A stretch of 63,562 nt of DNA, taken from Desulfobacterales bacterium (lineage in GTDB: Bacteria > Desulfobacterota > Desulfobacteria > Desulfobacterales > Desulfolunaceae). The first letter of the stretch is position 1. Each line of letters starts with the position of its first letter. The notes under the pieces are model-generated. The model searched no databases. It was not told the DNA's origin and worked only from the letters and a program-made list of their open reading frames with translations. The DNA lies in assembly GCA_022360815.1 (NCBI GenBank), contig JAKSCC010000251.1, positions 1 through 63,562 on the forward strand. The letters run 5' to 3'. Of the stretch, positions 10,056-18,993 are shown one piece after another. The position numbers and the translations under genes were made by a program.

Positions 10056-10131
10056 AAAAATTCTTATGCGAGCTTTTTTTCTTCCTGCCACACTCTTTTT
10101 TGAAAAGCTTCACTATTTCAGGAGTCCTTCC

Positions 10132-10683
10132 ATGTCTTCCATAAAACGCGACTACCTTATGGCTGTGCATGAACTGCCCGATTTTTTAAGGCGCTTGGCT
10201 GTAGCCCTTGAATCGAAAAGTGCATCGGATCCCGATTTTTTGAATGTGGACCGAATTCGAAAATTTAAGTGCGAGGTGGATGACAGAGGCGTTCGGTTTC
10301 GTATGAAATTTTCTGAGGACTTTTGTTTGGCGGTTCAGGAAAGGCATTCTCCCCTTGATACCTCCCACCCGATTCATCCCCATCATGCAGCGGAAAAGCC
10401 TGGGTACAAAGAGTTGAAAAAGCGTATGAGAAAAGATTTCAAAGCGATGTTTAAAGCGATTCATGAAGGGGTGATTCCAGATCGAAGGGATGTTATGCGT
10501 TTTTTATCCGATGCGCATCTCATGGTCACATATCCAGGTTATGGGGATGTCTACTACTCTGTCTTTATTGATGCGTGCCACGCTTTTGAAAAAGCTTACG
10601 AGCAGGGAGATTTGCAGCTGCTTAACGAAACCGTGGATGCATTGGCGTTTCAGGAGGCACATTGCCATTCACGGTTTAAGTGA
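10132..10683 (+). CDS. GAK system XXXCH protein
   Basis: 183 residues from the ATG at 10132, chosen because CAGGAGT precedes it; the longer frame to 10051 begins inside the likely promoter. The protein starts MSSIKRDYLMAVHELPDFL, is highly charged, has a central MRKDFKAMFKAIHEG helix and ends in EAHCHSRFK, the Cys-His C-terminal motif that gives the family its name. Function is unknown. It is the first gene of a six-gene run containing amphi-Trp, ATP-grasp and HprK-related kinase genes, which is what identifies it. No membrane segment or signal peptide is visible. The Cys-His pair could bind metal or be a modification site. Confidence 0.75.
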   Translation: MSSIKRDYLMAVHELPDFLRRLAVALESKSASDPDFLNVDRIRKFKCEVDDRGVRFRMKFSEDFCLAVQERHSPLDTSHPIHPHHAAEKPGYKELKKRMRKDFKAMFKAIHEGVIPDRRDVMRFLSDAHLMVTYPGYGDVYYSVFIDACHAFEKAYEQGDLQLLNETVDALAFQEAHCHSRFK

Positions 10684-10811
10684 AATGGTGTGGATGTTGG
10701 CGACCTTATAAAAATGGGTGTTTTGACGCGAGGCCAACGGTATGTGGAAAGATCCAAGTGGTGTGGCCCGATATGGGGTTGGCTGATTGTTTTACGGGTT
10801 CGGTAAAATTT

Positions 10812-10830
10812 TCTCCTCCGCAGGGAGGTT
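10812..10830 (+). promoter_or_regulatory. Hairpin that would hide the ribosome site of the PHP-like gene
   Basis: CCTCC pairs with the GGAGG of the Shine-Dalgarno sequence across a four-base loop, just before the ATG at 10838. This could make translation depend on upstream translation, a helicase or a regulator. Confidence 0.4.
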
Positions 10831-10837
10831 TTCAAGC

Positions 10838-11980
10838 ATGAACCAGAGCAGATTGACAGCCCAAAGTTTGCCCACATCTGAGGTATCGGAAAAAGATGAG
10901 GCTCTTTTTTTTGAGATTATTTCGACGGACTTGACTCCGTGGCAGAAAGAGCAGGTTCTCTCTCCGCCGGTAATCCATCATCGGCAGGAGGCGGTAATGG
11001 CTTTGCACTGGCATCCTGAATTTATTCCCATGGATCTGATCCAGAAGCGCTTGGATGTTGTTTATCCCAACAGCACTGAAAGCCTTGTTATTCCCACCCA
11101 GCATAATGATCTTCTTACCTTTGACAGCAAATTTTGGGGCGTTGAAGTGGACTGTTTCGCCAGTCGGTTTAACTGCAAGGTGCAGCTCCTGCTTCATTTT
11201 GCAGCCGAGCGTATTGCAGAGGCCCATGTGCTGCGTTCCATGCTCAGTTTAACTGGTAAGTATAGATCATCTCAGCTTTTTGATTTTATGGAGAGTTTCA
11301 CCAAGCCTCGACCAGACAGACTGGAGGCGGCAGCTCGTGAGACCGGTGCCGATGATATACTTATCGCATTTGTTCAGGCCCATGTTTCCAAAGTGGAGAG
11401 TCTGCTTCAGACGCATTGGACACGGGTCCCCACCATGTCCGTAAAAAATAAGCTTCTTAAAAATTGGTTTGATGCCCTTCGTCCTGAGATGGGAGACTTG
11501 GATATCAATCGAGCCCAATCGTTTCTCAAGGCGGTTAAAGAGAGGGTTAAGTCTCGCTTTCCTCATTCCCATTTCTACCGTGCCAGCGAAATTATTGAAG
11601 AGGTTCGCGGTCTTGGAGGGGGCATCATTATTCCACATCCCGAAGAGTTTTGGCCAATTCTTTTGGCTGGTTATGATGTGGATGGCATTGAAACCTGGAA
11701 TCCCCAATCTCGAAAATATACGGAGTTTCTTATCTCCGTGGTTCATGAAGCCAACAGCAGGCAAAGTGGGCCTCAGCGAAAGCAGCTTATTTTTATGGGA
11801 GATGATTGCCATTTAAGCGAAAAAATCAAACCCGTCGCGATTCAAGACAAAGCCAAGGCGAGCCGTGAAGTAGGGTATCAACCGGCATGGGAGCAGTTAA
11901 GCATACGGAAGCGGCTTGTGATCCATGGTGTCAGTCGGCGTACCGTAATCGCCGAGTATCGTGATCGGTTGAATGCATAG
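10838..11980 (+). CDS. PHP-domain-like phosphoesterase in the GAK cluster
   Basis: 380 residues from the ATG at 10838 (GGGAGG upstream, protein start MNQSRLTAQSLP). Metal-site motifs of the PHP family are spread through it: LHWHPEFIP near residue 55 (H-x-H), GGGIIIPHPEEFWP near 265, GIETWNP near 285 and FMGDDCHLS near 325 (D-x-H). PHP enzymes hydrolyse phosphate esters with two or three metals; histidinol phosphatase is the best known. No single substrate can be read here. Immediately upstream and downstream genes belong to the GAK set, and 9 bases separate it from the amphi-Trp gene. A regulatory phosphatase acting against the cluster's kinases is an attractive but unproven idea. Confidence 0.65.
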   Translation: MNQSRLTAQSLPTSEVSEKDEALFFEIISTDLTPWQKEQVLSPPVIHHRQEAVMALHWHPEFIPMDLIQKRLDVVYPNSTESLVIPTQHNDLLTFDSKFWGVEVDCFASRFNCKVQLLLHFAAERIAEAHVLRSMLSLTGKYRSSQLFDFMESFTKPRPDRLEAAARETGADDILIAFVQAHVSKVESLLQTHWTRVPTMSVKNKLLKNWFDALRPEMGDLDINRAQSFLKAVKERVKSRFPHSHFYRASEIIEEVRGLGGGIIIPHPEEFWPILLAGYDVDGIETWNPQSRKYTEFLISVVHEANSRQSGPQRKQLIFMGDDCHLSEKIKPVAIQDKAKASREVGYQPAWEQLSIRKRLVIHGVSRRTVIAEYRDRLNA

Positions 11981-11989
11981 GAGAAGCTG

Positions 11990-12226
11990 ATGAGTGAGAA
12001 ATTTGTCTATGACTCTCTTCAGGATGGAAAAAGCATCGGAGCACTACTTGAAAGTTTAGCCCAGGGGTTCTCCTCAGGGCATCTTGATTTTGAAGGCGGA
12101 GGGCAAAAAATTCATCTTTCTTCTGAAGGCCTTTTAAATGTGGTGATTAAGGCCAAAAAAAAGGGAAATCGTTCCAAGGTGAATCTTTCGATATCCTGGC
12201 AGACAGAGGAAGGAACCGGGGGATGA
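11990..12226 (+). CDS. Amphi-Trp domain protein (GAK system)
   Basis: 78 residues starting MSEKFVYDSLQDGKSIGALL. The layout fits the small amphi-Trp family: an amphipathic N-terminal helix, a central SGHLDFEGGGQKIHL strand and the invariant Trp in NLSISWQTEE near the end. No enzymatic role is known; these proteins accompany ATP-grasp and kinase genes in GAK clusters and may be the protein being modified. AGGAGAAGC precedes the ATG. Its stop overlaps the start of the next gene by four bases (ATGA), so the two are translationally coupled. Confidence 0.8.
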   Translation: MSEKFVYDSLQDGKSIGALLESLAQGFSSGHLDFEGGGQKIHLSSEGLLNVVIKAKKKGNRSKVNLSISWQTEEGTGG

Positions 12227-13842
12227 TTACGTTTGAAAGCCTCGATGATAATTTTCGATTTTTGATATTGGAGCTTGAGAAGCAAGCCAGGGATGCCCTT
12301 GGATTTTTTGAAAACAAGGGTGGCGATGCGTTGAGGTCGGTGATGCATCGCCGTGACAAAATTGACGATCGCAAAGCCCGCGTTGAAAATGATTGTTATG
12401 TGGTTATGGGGTCGGGCCGCGAGCTCTCCGATAAAGAGAGCCTTCGGATTCGAGCCATGCAGGTGGTATGCAATAGTTTGGAGCGAATGAGTTACCTCTT
12501 TGATCAGATGGTACGACGGGTGGATGAGAACAGAAATTTCAACGCTCTGGGGGGGATTGATATTCAGTCTGGTTTTGAAATGATTCTTACCGGTATCACA
12601 ACCCTCTACCCAGCTTTTAATGGGAAGAGCATGGATGGGGCCCTTGGCCTGTGTAACGTGAAGTCCAGATTGGAGGCACTTTTTAAACCGGTGCTGGCGA
12701 AGATGGAAAAAGGGGGGGAGAGCGTTTTTATTTCAGACCTTGATGTGATTCATGCCTTTGAGCGTCTGGGAGATGAACTGCTTTTTTCAGGGGAAGCGGT
12801 GCTTTTTTCTATCGTGGGAGAGAAAATACGCAAGGAGCAGTTCGAATCTTTGCGAAAGACCCTTACAGAATCGGGTGTGTATGATTGCCTTTCAAAGGTG
12901 GATTACAAGGCCATTCTTGGAACCCGTTCCGGCTGTCGTATTGGATGGGTGGACTCTCAGGATGGGCTTTTTACCCATGGCAGCATCTACAAAGAGGGAC
13001 CCAAAGAGAAGATCGTGAAAGAGGTGAAGGCCAACGCCAAGTGGCAAAGCCTTTCTCCAGAGCTTGTACCCGCTATCTATAATGTGACGGAGCAGGGTGA
13101 GAAAGCGTCCATGCTTGTTTCATATCTGCCGGGAAAGACCCTTGACCATCTTTTGGTGGAAAGTGATGGCAGGGCTTTTCCCTTTGCGTGGAAAACCCTG
13201 CTTGAAACCTTGATTCTTTTCTGGGGAGAGACTTTGAAGTCGGAGCCCGTCCCCTCTGATCATATGGTTCAACTTCAAAAGCGACAAAAGGATGTGTTGT
13301 CTGTTCATCCAGATTTTTCGCGGGAGAGCCTTTCTATCTGCGGAACCGATATCGTATCGTTTGAAAAGATGATTGAAAGGTGCGCCTTCTTGGAAAAAGA
13401 GGTGTCAGCACCTTTTTCTGTTTTGATTCATGGGGATTTTAATCTCAACAACATCATTTATAATCAGAAAGATCGGAAGATTTGTTACATTGATCTTCAT
13501 CGATCCAGGGACGGAGACTATGTTCAAGATGCTTCCGTCTGCCTGGTTTCTCACTTTCGAATGCCCCTTTTCGATGGGTTGCGAAAGGGGCGAATCAACG
13601 AAGGTATGGGGCGTATTTTCACCTTTGCCGAAGATTTTGCTGTAAAACGGGGCGATTCGCTGTTTCATTTTCGCATGGCCCTTGCTCTGGCCCGTTCGTT
13701 TTACACCTCCACACGCTTTGAATTGAGCCGTCCCTTTGCCCGTGAGATGTACAACCGTTCCTGCTACCTTTTGGAAAGGGTTCTGGCATGGCAAGGCGCC
13801 AAAGAAGATTTTCGTCTCTCCGTAGAGGTACTCAACCGTTGA
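12223..13842 (+). CDS. PhoU-like domain fused to an aminoglycoside-phosphotransferase (APH) kinase domain
   Basis: 539 residues. The N-terminal 220 or so residues are helical with PhoU-like repeats (ARDALGFFENKGGDALRSVM, then RIRAMQVVCNSLERMSYLFD). The C-terminal half is an APH/choline-kinase fold: FSVLIHGDFNLNNIIYN (near 400) gives the H-G-D-x-x-x-x-N catalytic loop, and ICYIDLHRSRDGDY gives the metal-binding Asp. The nucleotide-binding N-lobe around residues 240-300 is diverged. APH-fold enzymes phosphorylate small molecules or sugars; PhoU domains bind metal clusters and sense phosphate signalling. The substrate is unknown. It overlaps both neighbours, so it belongs to the same operon. Confidence 0.78.
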   Translation: MITFESLDDNFRFLILELEKQARDALGFFENKGGDALRSVMHRRDKIDDRKARVENDCYVVMGSGRELSDKESLRIRAMQVVCNSLERMSYLFDQMVRRVDENRNFNALGGIDIQSGFEMILTGITTLYPAFNGKSMDGALGLCNVKSRLEALFKPVLAKMEKGGESVFISDLDVIHAFERLGDELLFSGEAVLFSIVGEKIRKEQFESLRKTLTESGVYDCLSKVDYKAILGTRSGCRIGWVDSQDGLFTHGSIYKEGPKEKIVKEVKANAKWQSLSPELVPAIYNVTEQGEKASMLVSYLPGKTLDHLLVESDGRAFPFAWKTLLETLILFWGETLKSEPVPSDHMVQLQKRQKDVLSVHPDFSRESLSICGTDIVSFEKMIERCAFLEKEVSAPFSVLIHGDFNLNNIIYNQKDRKICYIDLHRSRDGDYVQDASVCLVSHFRMPLFDGLRKGRINEGMGRIFTFAEDFAVKRGDSLFHFRMALALARSFYTSTRFELSRPFAREMYNRSCYLLERVLAWQGAKEDFRLSVEVLNR

Positions 13843-14723
13843 AAGGTTCCCTTCGAATTGGTGTGATAGGCATTCCAGGCACCTGGTCTTCAGAGGCCTT
13901 GGCCGATGCCGTGGCAAAAGAGACGGGAAGCCGTTTTCTTCTGGATGCTCAAGGATTGAGTCTTGATTTAGGCACCGGGCAGGTGCATTGCCAAGGGTAT
14001 TGCCTGAATGATTTTCATGGGCTTGTCGTTAAGAAAATTGGCTCACCTTATTCTCCCGATCTTTTAAATCGTCTTGAAATTTTAAAGTATCTTGAGGGGC
14101 AGGGGGTGGCTGTTTTTAATCGTCCGTCGGCCATGATGTCTCTTTTAAACCGGCTCTCCTGCACCATCGTGCTTCAACTGGAAGGGATACCCATGCCTCC
14201 CACCACCGTTACCGAAAGCTTTGCTGAAGCACACGAGGCCGTCACCCACTACGGCCGGGCCATATTAAAACCTCTTTACACATCAAAGGCTGAAGGCATG
14301 GAGTGGGTGGAGAAGGGGGAAAAGGCTTGTGAGATCCTTGAAAGATATCAGAGTCGGCATGGTATTTTTTATATCCAAAAAGCGGTTGAATTTGGTGACT
14401 GTGATTTGGGTGTTCTCTTTTTGGGAGGGAACTATCTGACCACCTATACTCGGATTTGTGGTGGTCCGGAGGGGAAAAGAGGATACCAAGGGTATAATCC
14501 GGCACCTGAAATTATTGAGTTGGCTCAAAAGGCTCAGCGTCCTTTTGGGCTTGATTTTACTTGTGTGGATATCGCCTTGACCCCAGAAGGCCCTTTTGTG
14601 TTTGAAGTTTCCGCATTTGGAGGCTTTAAAGGAGCACTTAAGGCGAACGGTCTGGACGTGGCTGGACGCTTTGCACGGTGGGTGGTGGATCGATTAAAGC
14701 AGGAAAAGCGGTTATGGAACTGA
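13788..14723 (+). CDS. GAK system ATP-grasp enzyme
   Basis: 311 residues from the ATG at 13788. A TTG at 13839 (TTGA overlap with the previous stop, GAGGTA upstream) would give 294 residues starting KGSLRIGVIGIPGTWSSEA, which matches the expected domain start better. ATP-grasp features: an N-terminal Rossmann-like GVIGIPGTWSSEALADAV, the ATP-binding strand AILKPLYTSKAEGM near residue 160, IQKAVEF, and the metal-binding end VFEVSAFGGFKGA near 280. Such enzymes join a carboxylate to an amine or thiol through an acyl phosphate, often on peptides or coenzymes. In GAK clusters the substrate is unknown. Confidence 0.8.
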   Translation: MARRQRRFSSLRRGTQPLKGSLRIGVIGIPGTWSSEALADAVAKETGSRFLLDAQGLSLDLGTGQVHCQGYCLNDFHGLVVKKIGSPYSPDLLNRLEILKYLEGQGVAVFNRPSAMMSLLNRLSCTIVLQLEGIPMPPTTVTESFAEAHEAVTHYGRAILKPLYTSKAEGMEWVEKGEKACEILERYQSRHGIFYIQKAVEFGDCDLGVLFLGGNYLTTYTRICGGPEGKRGYQGYNPAPEIIELAQKAQRPFGLDFTCVDIALTPEGPFVFEVSAFGGFKGALKANGLDVAGRFARWVVDRLKQEKRLWN

Positions 14724-15799
14724 AAGGGAGTTGTATCCAAGATATTCAGTATCGTGTCTCTCGACATCTACCGACTGCCCATGAGGTGCATCTGGCCCTG
14801 GGGAGGTGCCACCTCAAGATAAAAACCAACTCAAAAGAGCTTTGCGATGGGTTGGAAGCCTATTTTCAAGAGTTTCTTTGGGGTGAACCCGAAGTGCAGA
14901 TGGAGATTTGTCTTCATGAGATCCCAGAGGTGACAACCTCGCATTCCCTCGCAGCGAAAGATCCAGAGCCAGGAAAGAGGGGGATTAAAGAGGCATGGCT
15001 CGATTTTTCCGACGGACGGATGGTGAAAAAACTTCGCACAGGCCTTTTTTTTCTGTTTGGGTATGGCGTGAACCTAGCGGTGGGGCCATGCTGTAAGCAT
15101 TTCAGTCAGGTGGTCAATTTTATCAATAGTCGATGTATGGAAGCTCCCTTGGGTCGTGGTGGTCTTTTGGGCCATGCGTCGGCGGTTTCCATTGAAAAAA
15201 AAGGTGTGGCCATTGCCGGTGTTTCAGGGGCCGGCAAGTCGACCCTGGCTCTGCACCTGATGACAGAGGGTGCCGATTTTATCAGCAACGATAAGGTGAT
15301 CCTTGAAAAGAGGGGCGACAGGATTCAGTTGCTGGGTTTTGCAAAACACCCACGGGTGAATCCGGGAACCCTTCTGGCAGTTCCAGGGCTTCTTTCTCTT
15401 CTTTCAGAAAAGGAGAGAAAGAGGTACGGAGCTCTTCTTGAAGATGAGTTGAGGAGCCTTGAGAGGAAAAGCGATGTGATTATCCATGAAGTCTATGGAC
15501 GTCAGCGGTTTTTACTTGAAGCACCTTTGAGATGCCTTGTGATTTTAAATTGGTCCAAGGATGAAGAGCCCACGCGTTTATCCAGCCCCTCACCCCCTGA
15601 GTGTATGGGGCTTATGGGAACGTTGATGAAGTCCCCTGGCCTATTTTATTGCCCTGGAGACCACGAGCCGTTGATTAAACCGCATCCTGAATCCTATCTG
15701 GATTGTCTTTCCAACACCCCGGTGTATGAAATTTCGGGCACCATGGATTTTCACTTGGCGGCTCGTATGTGCCTTGAAGCGGTAAAATCTGTAGAGTGA
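14714..15799 (+). CDS. HprK-related kinase B (GAK system)
   Basis: 361 residues from the ATG at 14714 (AGGAAA upstream, 10-base overlap with the ATP-grasp gene). The Walker A motif GVSGAGKSTLALHL sits near residue 168 and is followed by GADFISNDKVILEKR, the same arrangement as the kinase core of HPr kinase/phosphorylase. The N-terminal 150 residues are the family-specific part (MELKGSCIQDIQYRVSRHL). True HprK phosphorylates Ser46 of HPr; no ptsH is seen here, so the target is presumably another cluster component, perhaps the amphi-Trp or XXXCH protein (inference). It is the last gene of the cluster; no strong terminator follows. Confidence 0.85.
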   Translation: MELKGSCIQDIQYRVSRHLPTAHEVHLALGRCHLKIKTNSKELCDGLEAYFQEFLWGEPEVQMEICLHEIPEVTTSHSLAAKDPEPGKRGIKEAWLDFSDGRMVKKLRTGLFFLFGYGVNLAVGPCCKHFSQVVNFINSRCMEAPLGRGGLLGHASAVSIEKKGVAIAGVSGAGKSTLALHLMTEGADFISNDKVILEKRGDRIQLLGFAKHPRVNPGTLLAVPGLLSLLSEKERKRYGALLEDELRSLERKSDVIIHEVYGRQRFLLEAPLRCLVILNWSKDEEPTRLSSPSPPECMGLMGTLMKSPGLFYCPGDHEPLIKPHPESYLDCLSNTPVYEISGTMDFHLAARMCLEAVKSVE

Positions 15800-16000
15800 C
15801 AAGCTTTCTTTAAATGTGTGTCTATGTGTTGAACGTTATGAGATGCCAACTTTTGTTGGATCTTCCGTTGATGGATGCGTCACTTCAACAGGGAGCATTG
15901 TGTCATATCATCTTTAACAGATGCTGTTTGTCTGTGCTTTCTGGCCATCTTTGAGTACATGGCTTTTTTATAGAAAATAATGTTCCCTTGTCGATGACAC
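15800..16000. other. Intergenic region between the GAK cluster and the type VI operon
   Basis: About 500 bases separate the two gene blocks (15800-16306). No supportable gene lies here. The type VI promoter candidate is in the second half. Confidence 0.5.
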
Positions 16001-16029
16001 TTGACAGTATGGTTTCTTGGCGATATTTT
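16001..16029 (+). promoter_or_regulatory. Sigma-70-type promoter candidate for the type VI operon
   Basis: Consensus TTGACA, exactly 17 bases, then TATTTT. It would leave a leader of about 270 bases before tssH, long enough to hold regulatory structure. Confidence 0.55.
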
Positions 16030-16306
16030 GTTATAAGCCATGTTGATTGTAAGTTATATGTGTCGATTCTTTTTTTAATCTCACCTCCTTCGAATCTGCG
16101 TAGACGCCTCAAGCATTGGCGGCTTACATCGTCCTCACTCATCTGCAGCCCTTCCTGATGTTTTCTCCTTTAAGGTACCTCTGAAGTCACCCCCAAGCAG
16201 GTGCCGGCTATACCCTAATTCTTTGTGATGCAACATCGCCACTGTCTGTGGTGCCAGTCGAACATCTAATCTTAGGTGCGCTTTTTGCGTGAAGTGGGCA
16301 AATACA

Positions 16307-18913
16307 ATGATAATTGAAAAATTGACTCAAAGTGCCCAAGGACGGGTGGAAGCGGCCTGTCGGCAAGCTGTGAAACAAGATCATCAGTATGTGACGGTAT
16401 GGCATTTATTGGAAGCCATTTTGTCTGACCAGGGTGCCGAAAGTGTTTCGCTGCTCAAGCGGTTGGGACCGGATATGGTTCTTTTGAAGGCCCGTATTGA
16501 TGGGCAGCTACTGACACACCCCAAGGCAAAGGCGGGCAGCCAGCAAACACCTGTGAGTCGTGATTTAGAGCGGGTTTTTATCCATGCCGATGAACTCGCT
16601 GCCCAGTGCCACTCCCCAAAAATTACCATGGCGCATTTGATGGTGGCTACCACTTCGGATGCCAATGTTTTGCAGGCATTTAAAGATGCAGGAGTCTCCA
16701 CCGATGCTGTGGATGCTCTGGTTGCTTCTGGATCGGGTGCCGAGTCCGATGCGTTTGCAGCTTCGGATTCAGTGGCTGGCGAAGCCCTTGCCATCTACAC
16801 CACCGACATCACAGCTTTAGCCCAGAAGGGAGATATGGATCCCGTGATCGGCCGAGAGCGCGAAGTGGCGCTGGCTGTTCAAATTTTGGGTCGTCGTTTG
16901 AAAAATAATCCCATTGTTATAGGTGAACCGGGGGTAGGAAAGACAGCCCTGGTGGAGGGTCTTGCCCAGCGTATTGTGAGGGGTGAAGTGCCTGAAGATA
17001 TGAAGGGAGCGCGTATTCTCTCTCTGGATATGGGGCAGATGGTGGCGGGTGCCAAGTTTCGTGGAGAATTTGAAGAGCGCTTTAAGTCTGTATTGGCCGA
17101 GGTCATTGCAGCAGGCAATGTGATTCTTTTTATAGATGAAATTCATATGCTGGTGGGTGCAGGAGGCTCTGAAGGCTCTATGGACGCCGCCAATCTTATG
17201 AAGCCAGCCCTTTCTCGCGGTGAGATTCGTTGTATCGGGTCCACCACACTCTCAGAATATCGAAAACATATTGAAACCGATACGGCGCTGATGCGTCGTT
17301 TTCAGATTGTGCAGGTGGATGAGCCCAGCGTGGAAGAGGCCGTGGATATTCTGCGTGGGGTAAAGGGCCGCTATGAAGAGCACCACGGCGTACGATTTCT
17401 TGATGCAGCCCTGCAGGCATCGGCTAGGCTTTCAGCGCGTTATATCACCGATCGTTTTCTTCCTGATAAGGCCGTGGATCTCATGGATCAAACGGCCTCT
17501 TCTGTGCGTATTGCTTTGGCTGCACGCCCCGCTGACATTCGGGATCTGGAATCCCGTGAAAAAGAGCTGTCATTAAAAATTCAAGGCCTTGCCCATGAAG
17601 AGGAGGCCGAGCGGGTTGCTGAAAGAGAGGCATTGGTTCACGAACATGGCCAAGTCAAGGGAAGCCTTGAAGAGAAATTGACCACTTGGCAGAAAAACCG
17701 AATGGCCCTTCAGGAGATTTCCCAGGTAAAAAACGCGCTTGCCGAAGCTGAAAACGAGATGGCTGAAAAGATCAAAACCGAAGATTTTGCAAGGGTGGCC
17801 GAGCTCCAGCACAAGGTGATCCCTTCCCTCTCTGAGCGTGTGGAAGCCTTAGGTGAGATGGCGACAGAAAGTGAAGATGGGCGTCGTGGGGTTATTGGCG
17901 AAGATGAGATTGCTGACACCGTGTCACGCGTTACCGGTATTCCAGTCTCCAAGATGATGGAGGCCGAAAGGGAACGCTTGTTGAATCTGGAAGGATGGCT
18001 GAGCCAGCGGGTGGTGGGGCAGGACGACTCCATCAGTGCCATTGCCAAAGCCATTCGCCGTTCTCGAGCCGGTGTGCAGAATCCGGGTCGGCCGATCGCA
18101 TCATTTTTAATGTTGGGCCCAACCGGGGTCGGAAAGACGGAGATAGCCAAAACCCTCGCCAGTTATCTTTTCGACGATGAAACCGCCCTGACGCGTATTG
18201 ATATGAGCGAATTTATGGAGAAGCACACGGTGGCCCGTCTGGTGGGAGCTCCTCCTGGTTATGTGGGGTACGAAGAGGGGGGCGTTCTCACCAACAGCGT
18301 TCGCAGAAAGCCTTACAGTGTGATCCTTTTTGATGAAGTGGAAAAGGCTCATGGCGATGTTTTTAATCTTTTTCTTCAGCTTTTGGATGATGGGCGTCTC
18401 ACAGACAGCCAGGGCAATACGGTGAGTTTTGCAAACACCATTGTACTGATGACTTCAAACCTTGGAGCCGAGAATATCCAACCTGTAGAGACCGATGAAG
18501 AGCAGGCGGCAATGAATCAGGGCATCATGGATGCTGTGCGGAATTTCTTCAGACCGGAATTTCTTAACCGTCTGGATGATATTCTCGTTTTTCGTCAACT
18601 CTCTCACGACAACATGGTGCCCATTGCCGAGATTCAGTTGGGGCGCCTGAAAAAGCTCCTTGCTGAGCAGAATATAGACCTTGAGGTGGATGATTCTGCC
18701 AAGGCCTTTTTGGCAGAGCGGGGTTTTAACCCACTTATGGGGGCAAGACCCCTGGCACGTGTGATTCAAACGCTGGTTCAAGACCCTCTGGCTGAGGGTA
18801 TTCTTGATGGAACCTTTCAGCCCGGAGGGAACCTTTGGCTTCGGGAGGAGGAGGGTGAGATTTTGATTGTTCCCAAAGATGACACTTCAGGAATGAAGAC
18901 CGGGAGCATTTGA
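16307..18913 (+). CDS. tssH: Type VI secretion ATPase TssH (ClpV)
   Basis: Class 1 AAA+ disaggregase that pulls apart contracted TssB/TssC sheath so subunits are reused. 868 residues from the ATG at 16307 ([20 protein letters not shown]); a GTG at 16289 would add six residues. Domains: Clp-N repeats (1-150), first AAA module with [13 protein letters not shown] near 206 and [14 protein letters not shown], a coiled-coil middle domain around 410-530, and a second AAA module with [12 protein letters not shown] near 604 and [10 protein letters not shown]. ClpB has the same architecture; the position at the head of a full tss operon decides for ClpV. Confidence 0.92.
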   Translation: MIIEKLTQSAQGRVEAACRQAVKQDHQYVTVWHLLEAILSDQGAESVSLLKRLGPDMVLLKARIDGQLLTHPKAKAGSQQTPVSRDLERVFIHADELAAQCHSPKITMAHLMVATTSDANVLQAFKDAGVSTDAVDALVASGSGAESDAFAASDSVAGEALAIYTTDITALAQKGDMDPVIGREREVALAVQILGRRLKNNPIVIGEPGVGKTALVEGLAQRIVRGEVPEDMKGARILSLDMGQMVAGAKFRGEFEERFKSVLAEVIAAGNVILFIDEIHMLVGAGGSEGSMDAANLMKPALSRGEIRCIGSTTLSEYRKHIETDTALMRRFQIVQVDEPSVEEAVDILRGVKGRYEEHHGVRFLDAALQASARLSARYITDRFLPDKAVDLMDQTASSVRIALAARPADIRDLESREKELSLKIQGLAHEEEAERVAEREALVHEHGQVKGSLEEKLTTWQKNRMALQEISQVKNALAEAENEMAEKIKTEDFARVAELQHKVIPSLSERVEALGEMATESEDGRRGVIGEDEIADTVSRVTGIPVSKMMEAERERLLNLEGWLSQRVVGQDDSISAIAKAIRRSRAGVQNPGRPIASFLMLGPTGVGKTEIAKTLASYLFDDETALTRIDMSEFMEKHTVARLVGAPPGYVGYEEGGVLTNSVRRKPYSVILFDEVEKAHGDVFNLFLQLLDDGRLTDSQGNTVSFANTIVLMTSNLGAENIQPVETDEEQAAMNQGIMDAVRNFFRPEFLNRLDDILVFRQLSHDNMVPIAEIQLGRLKKLLAEQNIDLEVDDSAKAFLAERGFNPLMGARPLARVIQTLVQDPLAEGILDGTFQPGGNLWLREEEGEILIVPKDDTSGMKTGSI

Positions 18914-18993
18914 TTATGAGGCGCTTCCGCACATCATGAATTTAAGGGGTCGGTGGCTTGCCGGCATAGGGACTCCGTTATCAGAGGAGATGG

